A stretch of 40,386 nucleotides of DNA, from contig MGMG01000015.1 in the NCBI GenBank assembly GCA_001796355.1, forward strand, positions 1 through 40,386, given 5' to 3'. The position numbers and the translations under genes are program-made. Below are positions 8,984 through 17,023 of the stretch, one piece after another; positions within the stretch are counted from its first letter, which is position 1; the number at the start of each line of letters is the position of its first letter. The notes under the pieces are model-generated. The model made no database searches. It was not told the DNA's origin and was given only the letters and a program-made list of their open reading frames with translations. The stretch comes from Chloroflexi bacterium GWB2_54_36 (lineage in GTDB: Bacteria > Chloroflexota > Anaerolineae > Anaerolineales > Anaerolineaceae).

Positions 8984-10253
8984 GGGTTTCCTCCACGGTT
9001 TCCACTGGTTCAGTGTTCGATCCCCGGCTATACATTTTGCGCTGCAAACGCCCCTGCCTTTTTTGCAGCTCCGCTAGTGTGGTTTTTTTGATATAGAGCG
9101 GTAGAACCTGGGTGTCCAGGATATCGAAAGCTTTCTGTGTCCAGTATAAGGCGGTTTCGTACCCCCGGGCGCGGTGCTCATAGTATTTGGCCAGCTCGAT
9201 GCAGGCGGGCAATTCTTGCAACTCGGCAGCCTTTTGCCAGAGAGATACCGCCTGCTCGAAATGCAATTCTTTCCGCGCCAGGTCTGCATAGCGGTAAAGC
9301 GTCTGAATAAAAAATGGCCGCGGCAAGCCGAGTGAAAGGCTGTGCTCGTAAAACTGCACAGCCTGCTCACGGCGCCCGGTGTCATCGTACAGCTTGGCAA
9401 TCGCAATCAGGTCAAGACTTTCTGCTGCAAGCCAATCCATCGGGCTGCTCAACAGGTTGGACTGGTGTAAGAAAAGCGCTGCCAGGCTCAAAATATCCAT
9501 GCGGTTATGGTAAAACACGCCAGCCATGGGGCGGGAGTCGCCGCTTTTGAGGTAATTGAAATACATCTCCGGTATCATCCAGCCGGGAATCTCCTCCTGG
9601 CTGCGGGAAACCGCCAGAACGTCATGCTCGATGCTGCCCAGGGAGCGGCTCGGCAGCCGATTGCGCCAGATACGCCGTGAAAGCGCCAGCAAGTCAACAT
9701 GCTGCATACTCGGAAAAGGCGACTGGAATGCGCTCAATGTGTGACGGGCATTGAGCAGAGGGATGTCAAATGATTTTCCGTTGTAGGTAACGATGGTTTG
9801 GAAGGGCGTCAATACTTCGTCCAGCGCTGCCAAAACCGCAGCCTCTTCGGCTGGTTCGCGCAGGAAGAATTGTTGCAGGCGGAAACCGTCCGACTGCCAC
9901 CAACCCAGACCGATCATAAAGGCAAAAGTGCCGGTCCCGCCGGCAAGGCCTGAAGTTTCGGTATCCAGAAAAATAAATTGATCGGCAGGTTTTTCATGCA
10001 GCGTTGGATAACCCGCCCATTCACCCAGCAGGCTGTAATCGACCTTCTGGCTGAAAGGGATTAACCCGTGTTGATAATCTGCTGGAAATTGCTCATCCGC
10101 CAGGAAAGCCGATCCGAACGGTGTGGTGTGCTCGGTGCCCGAAACGACCTTCTCGATGGGGACGCGGTCCGATGGCGTCTCAGACTTTTTTACCTGAGAG
10201 GTGCCTACCTGGACGCCAAGTGATTTCAACCGATCGAGCAATGAATGGTCCAT
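8970..10253 (-). CDS. mrfB: MrfB/YprB-like DEDDh exonuclease with C-terminal TPR region
   Basis: A 427-residue protein. Residues ~92-265 form an RNase H-like exonuclease domain with DEDDh residues in order: Asp97 and Glu99 (FLDTETSGLAGGTG), Asp163 (NGKSFDIP), then His249 and Asp253 (YHNRMDILSL). Residues ~280-400 are helical with TPR-like repeats (KLYDDTGRREQAVQFYEHSL; HFEQAVSLWQKAAEL). This is the layout of Bacillus subtilis YprB (MrfB), the 3'-5' exonuclease that acts with the helicase YprA (MrfA) in repair of mitomycin C damage. The gene lies 14 bases downstream of the mrfA homologue, as expected. The N-terminal ~90 residues are less conserved. The DUF2007-like gene overlaps its end. Confidence 0.88.
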   Translation of the reverse strand: MDHSLLDRLKSLGVQVGTSQVKKSETPSDRVPIEKVVSGTEHTTPFGSAFLADEQFPADYQHGLIPFSQKVDYSLLGEWAGYPTLHEKPADQFIFLDTETSGLAGGTGTFAFMIGLGWWQSDGFRLQQFFLREPAEEAAVLAALDEVLTPFQTIVTYNGKSFDIPLLNARHTLSAFQSPFPSMQHVDLLALSRRIWRNRLPSRSLGSIEHDVLAVSRSQEEIPGWMIPEMYFNYLKSGDSRPMAGVFYHNRMDILSLAALFLHQSNLLSSPMDWLAAESLDLIAIAKLYDDTGRREQAVQFYEHSLSLGLPRPFFIQTLYRYADLARKELHFEQAVSLWQKAAELQELPACIELAKYYEHRARGYETALYWTQKAFDILDTQVLPLYIKKTTLAELQKRQGRLQRKMYSRGSNTEPVETVEETHDQS

Positions 10254-10267
10254 ATCCTCACGGGAAA

Positions 10268-12796
10268 TTATACCGGAAGCGGCAGTCCATTCAGCAAATG
10301 CAGGATCGCCAATGTTTCCTGCTTACCCCCAGCCACGTTTTCACCCGACACGCCGACGCACGACGGGCAGCCGTCCTGGCAGGTACAATCGGATACCAAT
10401 TCCAAGGCTGCTTTCATCAACTCCGCATGAATACGGTAGATATTTTCGCTCAACCCAATACCGGCCGGGACGTTATCATAGAGAATGACCACCGGCAGGT
10501 CTTTTGCCAGGTTGGATTCGGGTAGAAAATGAGCGCCAAGATCATTGGGATCGCACATAATGAACAAAGGTGCCAGGTGACCGAGTGCGTACGCCAACCC
10601 GGACATCCCGCTGCGCATGCGCACCAGCATTTCAGCCTGGCGATGGCAGGTTGGACAAAGTGTGACCAGATTATCGAGCTGGTTGGCAGTGATAAACGAT
10701 GTGAACTGCCGGAAGGGGATTTTGTGATGGACGTGGTGCGCAATCCCGTTTTCCGGCCGTCCGCAGTTTTGACAAACATAACCATCCCGCTGGCGAGCGA
10801 GTGCGCGTTGTTGATCCCAATTGTTACCGTAATTATTGGGTGATCCAGTCCAAAGACTGACTTCCTCGAGTTGTTTTATCGCCTCGCGTGAAAGTGCCAG
10901 CCAATAGCCAACTGTCCGTAGGGTGGTGGATGGCATGGTCAATTCCTCGGCGCCAAGAGCTTCGCTGGTATACCAGCGCGTCTTGCGGAAACCGGTCACG
11001 CGGGTGGTTACTTCGACCTCGCCCAGGTGAATAACGCCTGCTGGAACCGGGTCGCTGCGGAACAGGTCCACTTTTTCAATTTGCTCGTCAATCAGCGGTT
11101 CCGTGAAGTAATCGCTGTCAACCGCCTTCAAAATGGCCTGGCCTTCTTCCAGATCGAGGGACTCGACCCGGTAGGTACGTGCCTGATGTAAATAAATGGC
11201 ATGCGGATGTACCATCCAATGGGCGCTGGCCGTATCGACCATACCAATAGTGGTCAATTGACCATCTTCATCGGTGCGCAGCCGGACAGCGCCTGGGGTG
11301 GTGGTGCGCAGCGATACGTTTTGCGCCGGATACTGGTCGGCGGTCCAGAAGTAACGCCCGCCCGACAAGTGTAACTCACCCATCTGGGAAAGCGCATCCA
11401 AATACTGACCCACAACCGCTGCAGGCAGCTTTCCATACCCTTCATCCAGATTAAACGGCAGTTCAAAGGCTGCGCAACGCAAGTGCTGCAGCAGGATCAA
11501 CGGGTTGTCCGGGTTGATCAACGCCCGCTCCGGTGACCGCTCCAGCAGGTACTCGGGGTGGTTGACCAGAAACTGGTCGATCGGGTTGGGGGTGGCCACC
11601 AGCATACCCACGGCAGGTTCCAGTTTACGGCCCGCCCGGCCGGACTGCTGGCGAGTGGCTGCAATCGTGCCAGGGTACCCCAGGATGACCACGGCGTCCA
11701 TCGAGCCAATATCGACGCCCAGCTCCAATGCATTGGTCGATGCTACTGCCCGGGCCGCCCCGGTTTTCAGGGCATTTTCAATCTGGCGGCGGTCCTCGGG
11801 CAGGTAACCACTGCGGTAGGCATACAAATCGGTTGAAATCGCGGGATGGTTATCACGTAAATACCGCAGGCTGACTTCTGCTGCCCGGCGTGTTTGCGCA
11901 AAGATCAGCGTCTGCACCTGGTAAGTCAACAGGTCGCCGGTTAGCCGCATACCTTCAGACATCGCGCTGCGCCGGATTCCCAGGTCAACGTTGACCAGCG
12001 GCGGGTTGTAAATGATAAAGTTACGTTCACCGTGCGGAGCGCCGTCCACATCGAGCACTGTGACATTTTCTTCCAACATTTGGCTGGCAAATTCCTGGGG
12101 ATTGGAAATCGTCGCTGAAGTAAAAATAAACTGCGGGTAGGCTCCGTAAAATGCGCAAATGCGCTTGAGCCGCCGCAGCACATTGGCAATGTGTGAACCA
12201 AAAACGCCGCGATAGGCATGAATTTCATCGATCACCACGAAACGCAAGTTGCGCAGGTAATCCACCCAGAGGGTATGATGCGGCAGCACAGCCATGTGCA
12301 GCATGTCCGGATTGGAGAGAAGAATGCGAGTATTTTTACGGATGGTCGAGCGTTGGTGGGATGGGGTATCCCCATCATAAATGGATATTTTTGATTTGAT
12401 TTCAGTGGTCGCCAGTTGCGCCAATGCCCGCTGCTGATCCTGTGCCAGCGCCTTGGTCGGGAAGAGCAGCAGAGCAGTGACCTCATCCGGAAATTTTTCC
12501 ACATTGTTGAGAATGGGGAGCTGGTAACACAGCGATTTACCGCTGGCGGTGCCGGTGGAAATGACTACATGCTTGCCGTCGGTGATCTCGCGGTAAGCCA
12601 ACGCCTGATGGGCGTACAACTGCTCGATACCAAGCCTGTTCAACTGACTGGCGAGTTCCGGCGTTAAGTCGGATGGGATTTGCGCCAGGCTGGCAGGCGC
12701 GGCGGGTTGCACCACCCACTGCGAAATGCTCTGCTGGATGGTGGGGTCGGTGCGCCAGATATTGAGAAGAGCCTGTAATCGGTTTGGCATATCCAT
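10268..12796 (-). CDS. mrfA: MrfA/YprA-like DEAD/DEAH helicase with DUF1998 zinc domain and inserted HNH module
   Basis: An 842-residue superfamily 2 helicase. Walker A is TGTASGKS (81-88), the Walker B box is DEIH (190-193), SAT is at 227-229, and motif VI is QQSGRAGR (383-390). The C-terminal MrfA zinc region ends in Cys804, Cys806, Cys810 and Cys813 (CTCQDGCPSC). In B. subtilis MrfA is a 3'-5' helicase of about 750 residues that works with MrfB in a UvrA-independent repair pathway. The extra length here is largely an HNH-type module at residues ~660-722 (Cys675/Cys678, HHVHH at 687-691, Cys714/Cys717/His718) placed upstream of the terminal cysteines. The gene is the first of a mrfA-mrfB-DUF2007 operon. 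The ribosome site is weak (GGGG). Confidence 0.92.
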   Translation of the reverse strand: MDMPNRLQALLNIWRTDPTIQQSISQWVVQPAAPASLAQIPSDLTPELASQLNRLGIEQLYAHQALAYREITDGKHVVISTGTASGKSLCYQLPILNNVEKFPDEVTALLLFPTKALAQDQQRALAQLATTEIKSKISIYDGDTPSHQRSTIRKNTRILLSNPDMLHMAVLPHHTLWVDYLRNLRFVVIDEIHAYRGVFGSHIANVLRRLKRICAFYGAYPQFIFTSATISNPQEFASQMLEENVTVLDVDGAPHGERNFIIYNPPLVNVDLGIRRSAMSEGMRLTGDLLTYQVQTLIFAQTRRAAEVSLRYLRDNHPAISTDLYAYRSGYLPEDRRQIENALKTGAARAVASTNALELGVDIGSMDAVVILGYPGTIAATRQQSGRAGRKLEPAVGMLVATPNPIDQFLVNHPEYLLERSPERALINPDNPLILLQHLRCAAFELPFNLDEGYGKLPAAVVGQYLDALSQMGELHLSGGRYFWTADQYPAQNVSLRTTTPGAVRLRTDEDGQLTTIGMVDTASAHWMVHPHAIYLHQARTYRVESLDLEEGQAILKAVDSDYFTEPLIDEQIEKVDLFRSDPVPAGVIHLGEVEVTTRVTGFRKTRWYTSEALGAEELTMPSTTLRTVGYWLALSREAIKQLEEVSLWTGSPNNYGNNWDQQRALARQRDGYVCQNCGRPENGIAHHVHHKIPFRQFTSFITANQLDNLVTLCPTCHRQAEMLVRMRSGMSGLAYALGHLAPLFIMCDPNDLGAHFLPESNLAKDLPVVILYDNVPAGIGLSENIYRIHAELMKAALELVSDCTCQDGCPSCVGVSGENVAGGKQETLAILHLLNGLPLPV

Positions 12797-12933
12797 TACT
12801 TTTACCCCATCTTTTCAAGGCTTTCAAGGGAGCGGATGAATATAATAAATGGATCATCCATCTGCGGTGGGGAATACCGTAACGCCATACTTAGCACCAG
12901 TTCGTCGCATCCTGAGCTTATCGAGGAAAACTT

Positions 12934-14223
12934 ATGAAACAGGTTGGCCGATACCGTTGGTTCGTTCTGGGCATTTTCTTTATTTTTATGCTGCTGCACC
13001 AGGCCGATAAGCTGCTCATCGGCCCGTTGACCACGCCGATTATGGAGCAATTTCAAATCGACGAAGCCAAAATGGGTCTGGTATTTTCCGGGGCTATTCT
13101 AGTTGGGGCAATTTTTTACCCACTGTGGGGGTATTTGTATGACCGATTCTCTCGGGCAAAACTGCTGGCGCTGGCCTCCTTCATCTGGGGTGCCACCACC
13201 TGGGTTTCAGCAGTAGCACGCACGTTTCCGGTTTTTCTCGGGTCGCGAGCCTCGACCGGCATTGACGACTCGTCATATCCAGGCATCTATAGCCTGATAT
13301 CCGATTATTTTCCGCCCAAAGTTCGCGGGAAGGTGTATGGAATCTTGCAAATAGCCCAACCACTGGGCTATATGGCGGGCATGCTTCTGGCGCTGATGCT
13401 GGTTGGTAAGATTGGCTGGCAGGGCATCTTTTTCATCACCGGTTCGCTGGGAATTTTCCTGGCCGTGGCCATTTTCTTCTTTGTCAAGGATGTACCTCGC
13501 GGAAAAGCTGAACCGGAAATGGAGAACATCGAGCTAACCACGACCTATAAATTTTCCTGGAAAACGGCGCGGGAATTGTTCAAAAAGAAGAGTCTGCTAT
13601 TCTTGTTCGCCCAGGGTTTTGCTGGGGTTTTTCCGTGGCAGGTGATTACTTTCTGGTTTTTTCGCTACCTGGAGACAGAGCGTAATTTTAGCGACAGCCA
13701 GGTGATGATCACAATGGTGATCTCGATCCTTTTCCTGGCGGCTGGCTACCCGATTGGTGGAGTGTTGGGCGACACCTTTTTCAAAAAGAACCCGCGTGGG
13801 CGTTTGCTGGTAAGCGCCTGCGGCATTCTGGCAGGGGCAATCATGCTTGGCATATCCCTGTCGATCCCCAATGAAAGTACCACGCTGTTCACGGTTTCGA
13901 TGGCGATCACCGCGATCTTTATCCCATTTGCATCGCCCAATGTGTTATCGACGATCTATGACGTGACCCTGCCTGAAGTGCGCTCCACCTCCAACTCCAT
14001 TCAGTATCTGATTGAACAGGGCGGATCCGCAGTGGCGCCGGCCTTGGCGGGAGCGATTGCAGTCCAGTACAGCCTGCATAGCGCCATCCTGTATATTTCG
14101 GTTGGCGCGTGGATTCTCTGCTTCCTCTTTATTCTGGGCGCAGCCTATTTCCTGCCAGGAGATATCAAAACACTGCGCAATCAAATGAGCGAACGGGCAG
14201 CGCTGGAAACGAGCAACATATGA
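12934..14223 (+). CDS. Major facilitator superfamily transporter
   Basis: A 429-residue protein with 12 hydrophobic segments and the MFS motif A GYLYDRFSRAK in the second-third helix loop. It also has the RASTGIDDSSYPGIYSLISD segment, typical of the anion/cation symporter and Spinster-like branches. A GAGGAAA ribosome site precedes the ATG. A TATAAT at 12841-12846 about 90 bases upstream could be part of its promoter, but no good -35 is visible. The last four bases overlap the start of the prepilin peptidase gene (ATGA), implying translational coupling. The transported substrate cannot be inferred. Confidence 0.88.
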   Translation: MKQVGRYRWFVLGIFFIFMLLHQADKLLIGPLTTPIMEQFQIDEAKMGLVFSGAILVGAIFYPLWGYLYDRFSRAKLLALASFIWGATTWVSAVARTFPVFLGSRASTGIDDSSYPGIYSLISDYFPPKVRGKVYGILQIAQPLGYMAGMLLALMLVGKIGWQGIFFITGSLGIFLAVAIFFFVKDVPRGKAEPEMENIELTTTYKFSWKTARELFKKKSLLFLFAQGFAGVFPWQVITFWFFRYLETERNFSDSQVMITMVISILFLAAGYPIGGVLGDTFFKKNPRGRLLVSACGILAGAIMLGISLSIPNESTTLFTVSMAITAIFIPFASPNVLSTIYDVTLPEVRSTSNSIQYLIEQGGSAVAPALAGAIAVQYSLHSAILYISVGAWILCFLFILGAAYFLPGDIKTLRNQMSERAALETSNI

Positions 14224-14978
14224 TCGGACCGCGTACGATCCTGTTTTTCCTGATGACTTTATTTCTTGGCTGGCTGGCCGGGGTGCTGCTAAATTACCTG
14301 GCCGACGTTCTCCCGCAGACCCGCTCGTTTTCGGCAGCCGGATGTCACTCCTGCGGGTCAAAACGTTCATTTCTGGATTTATTGCTGATGCGCCGCTGCC
14401 GCTCCTGCCAGGCGGGGCGTACTCACCGCGCCTGGATTGTCCAGATCGCTGCCATGCTGGCCGTCCCGGTGATTGGGTTTCTTCCGCCGCCGGCGCTCGG
14501 GTTCTGGATTGCGCTGGTGGTTTTCCTGTATTTTGGCGTGGTTTTTATCATCGATGTCGAGCACCGCGCCATCCTGCATGAGGTCAGCCTGGTAGGGGTG
14601 CTCCTGGCGATTCCTTTTGGCTTATGGCTCAACGGCTGGTCGAAGACCCTTCTGGGCTTCGCGGTCGGGTTCGGCGTCATGCTTGGCCTGTATTATTTCG
14701 GCATTCTGTTCAACCGTTGGATGTCGAAGGCGCGCGGGCAGGAAATTGATGAGGTCGCGCTGGGTTTTGGCGATGTAAACCTGAGCGGCATTCTTGGCAT
14801 TGCTCTGGGTTGGCCGCGCATCATTGTTTGCTTGTTTTCAGCCATTGTACTCGGCGGCCTGCTGAGCGGGTTGTATATCCTGGTGATGGTTTTGCGCAAG
14901 AAATACCAGGCTTTCACGGCCATTCCCTACGCGCCGTTCCTCATTATCGCGGCCGCGGTGTTGCTGTACATGGCGTGA
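14220..14978 (+). CDS. Prepilin peptidase (A24 family type IV leader peptidase)
   Basis: A 252-residue polytopic membrane protein with the features of bifunctional prepilin peptidases. It has a cytoplasmic zinc-type cysteine quartet (CHSC at 42-45 and CRSC at 60-63), the first catalytic Asp112 in FIIDVEHR, and the second, Asp185, in GFGDVNL. It would cleave type IV prepilin-like leaders and possibly N-methylate the new N-terminus. The frame is open from 14109, but ATG 14220 gives the expected N-terminal helix and overlaps the MFS stop as ATGA. The usual N-terminal fold motif reads LLNYLADVLP, with Asp where many members have Arg. No pilin genes are nearby. Confidence 0.88.
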   Translation: MIGPRTILFFLMTLFLGWLAGVLLNYLADVLPQTRSFSAAGCHSCGSKRSFLDLLLMRRCRSCQAGRTHRAWIVQIAAMLAVPVIGFLPPPALGFWIALVVFLYFGVVFIIDVEHRAILHEVSLVGVLLAIPFGLWLNGWSKTLLGFAVGFGVMLGLYYFGILFNRWMSKARGQEIDEVALGFGDVNLSGILGIALGWPRIIVCLFSAIVLGGLLSGLYILVMVLRKKYQAFTAIPYAPFLIIAAAVLLYMA

Positions 14979-15052
14979 TTTGCATGGGTATCAACAACCC
15001 ACCCCGCCGACCCGAATTGATCCATACAGATTAACGGTGTTGGGTTTGGGTT

Positions 15053-15165
15053 GTCATGGCGAGGAACGAAGCCATCTGCGCCAACCTTACAGGTAGATAA
15101 TCCATGGAAAGGGCTATGATCGCCGACGTGGATTGCTTCAACCTCTTCGAGGTTTTCGCAACATC
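15053..15165. repeat. Dispersed intergenic repeat, third copy (diverged)
   Basis: This begins GTCATGGCGAGGAACGAAGC at 15053 and continues CATCTGCGCC, identical to the left end of the copy at 35657. It then diverges but keeps an internal GTGGATTGCTTC (15128-15139) like the right part of the copy at 35533. The right end is approximate. It lies in the 402-base non-coding stretch between the prepilin peptidase and pckA, which holds no convincing gene. Confidence 0.6.
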
Positions 15166-15205
15166 CACTCCTGAGGTGGCGTGCCAGTCGTTTCAAGCGG
15201 ATCTC

Positions 15206-15339
15206 GTAGGGTGTGTTCGACCCGAATAGCCGTTTCTTCTTATTGTCTCAATCAGGCTGGTGATAATTCGCTGTGGGTCGAACGCACCAATAAGGCGCAA
15301 AAATGAAATCGGTGCGTTCACAACCGGAACGCACCCTAC
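15206..15339. repeat. 134-bp element with inverted ends and four alternating copies of a 9-mer
   Basis: The ends GTAGGGTGTGTTC (15206-15218) and GAACGCACCCTAC (15327-15339) are inverted repeats matching at 12 of 13 positions. Inside, the 9-mer GGTGCGTTC occurs in alternating orientation: forward at 15210 (one mismatch), reverse at 15280, forward at 15311, reverse at 15327. The last two form a 9-bp hairpin with a 7-base loop. It looks like a REP- or MITE-like element without coding capacity. Confidence 0.65.
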
Positions 15340-15380
15340 CCCTGTCGAAGCCAGCGGGCTTGCCAAATCCTTGTTGTTTG

Positions 15381-16988
15381 CTACGACCCGCGCGGTCCGT
15401 TGACTGCAGCTCCCATGGGCACCTGATCGGCGAATTTCACAAAATTCTTTTCAAAGCGGGCAATCAGGTCTTTAGCCTGGACTTCATAAGCTTTCTTGTC
15501 CGCCCAGGTCGATTGGGGATCGAGGACGTCTGACGGGACGCCCGGGCAGCTTTCCGGAATCCATAAGCCAAAAAATGGGTCCTGATGGAAAGCTACATCG
15601 TTCAAACCATGATTTAACGCGGCATGGATCATGGCGCGCGTGTAGGGCAGCTTGAAGCGCGATCCGACCCCGTAAGGTCCGCCCGTCCAACCGGTGTTGA
15701 CCAGCCACACGGTCGAATTGTGACGGGCAATTCTTTCACCGAGCAGGTTGGCATACACCTGCGGGAATAGCGGCAGGAACGGCGAACCGAAGCAAGTCGA
15801 GAAGGTGGCTTCGGGCTCACTACCCAGACCGGTTTCGGTGCCCGCAAGTTTGGAGGTGTAGCCAGACAGGAAGTAATACATCGCCTGATCTGCTGTAAGG
15901 CGGGCCAGAGGAGGCAGGACGCCAAACGCATCGGCTGTCAGGAAAAATACATTATCCGGGTGCCCTGCGTACCCGGCTTCCACATGGTTGGGGACAAAAT
16001 GCAGCGGGTAAGCGCCGCGGGTGTTTTCAGTGATGCGATCGGAGTCAAAATCCACCTGACGCGTGACCGGGTCATAGTCAACATTTTCAAGTACAGCGCC
16101 AAACCGGCGCGTGGCCGACCAAATAATGGGTTCGTAATTTGGGTTCAGGCGGATTGTTTTGGCATAGCACCCGCCCTCGAAATTGAAGACGCCTTCGTCA
16201 GCCCAGCCGTGCTCATCATCGCCGATCAGCTGGCGTTCTGGGTCGGACGATAGGGTGGTTTTGCCGGTGCCACTCAGCCCAAAAAAGAGCGCCGTATCGC
16301 CGCTTTTGCCAACGTTGGCAGAGCAGTGCATGGAAAGCACGCCTTTCAGCGGCAGCAGGTAGTTCATGATGGTGAAAATCGATTTCTTGATCTCGCCGGC
16401 ATAACCGGTGCCGCACACCAGAATGATTTGCTTTACCAGATCAACAATGACCGCCGTTTCGCTGTGGGTGCCGTCGATTTCAGGGGTTGCTTTGAAATCT
16501 TCGGCCTGAATGACGGTGTACTGCGGGACATGACCGGCTAATTGATCCTGCGGAAGGCGGATGAACAAGTTTTGCGCAAATAGGTTGTGCCAGGCTTTTT
16601 CGGTGATCACCCGAATAGGTAAACTGTAATTAGGATGCGCCCCTACGCGCAAATCCTGCACAAAAACATCCCGACCCTGATAGTAGGCCAGCATTTTCTG
16701 GTAGAGCTGGTCAAATTTTTCCGGCGAAATAGGGGTGTTAACCTTCCCCCAGCAAATGGGTTTGTCGCTGAGTTCCGGGTGCTGGACGACAAATTTATCG
16801 TTGGGCGACCGGCCCGTATGTTTGCCGGTGCTGGCGATCAAAGCGCCGTCAGCCGATAATTCGCCCTCAAATCGGCAAACCGCTTCTTCGACCAGGCACG
16901 CCGGCGAATAATTCCAGTATTCGTTCGATAAATTCTTGAGTCCGTGGTTTTCCAGCCCATATTTACTGGGCGTTCCATGGATTGGCAT
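15381..16988 (-). CDS. pckA: Phosphoenolpyruvate carboxykinase (ATP)
   Basis: The 535-residue length and motifs match the ATP-dependent enzyme: STGKHTGRSPNDKF near the N-terminus, MHCSANVG (220-227), the kinase-1a P-loop GLSGTGKT (237-244) and kinase-2 LIGDDEHGW (254-262). It converts oxaloacetate and ATP to PEP, CO2 and ADP in gluconeogenesis. A strong GGAGGTG ribosome site precedes ATG 16988. The gene lies 35 bases downstream of the large lipoprotein gene on the same strand, so read-through is possible. All catalytic motifs that I can check are intact. Confidence 0.97.
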   Translation of the reverse strand: MPIHGTPSKYGLENHGLKNLSNEYWNYSPACLVEEAVCRFEGELSADGALIASTGKHTGRSPNDKFVVQHPELSDKPICWGKVNTPISPEKFDQLYQKMLAYYQGRDVFVQDLRVGAHPNYSLPIRVITEKAWHNLFAQNLFIRLPQDQLAGHVPQYTVIQAEDFKATPEIDGTHSETAVIVDLVKQIILVCGTGYAGEIKKSIFTIMNYLLPLKGVLSMHCSANVGKSGDTALFFGLSGTGKTTLSSDPERQLIGDDEHGWADEGVFNFEGGCYAKTIRLNPNYEPIIWSATRRFGAVLENVDYDPVTRQVDFDSDRITENTRGAYPLHFVPNHVEAGYAGHPDNVFFLTADAFGVLPPLARLTADQAMYYFLSGYTSKLAGTETGLGSEPEATFSTCFGSPFLPLFPQVYANLLGERIARHNSTVWLVNTGWTGGPYGVGSRFKLPYTRAMIHAALNHGLNDVAFHQDPFFGLWIPESCPGVPSDVLDPQSTWADKKAYEVQAKDLIARFEKNFVKFADQVPMGAAVNGPRGS

Positions 16989-17023
16989 ACTAACACCTCC
17001 TGAAATCGTTTTAGTTTAAGGGA

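Noticed and set aside
10631..10819. Homing endonuclease or intein in mrfA
   Set aside because: There are no splice-junction residues or separate frame; the HNH segment is in frame and short.
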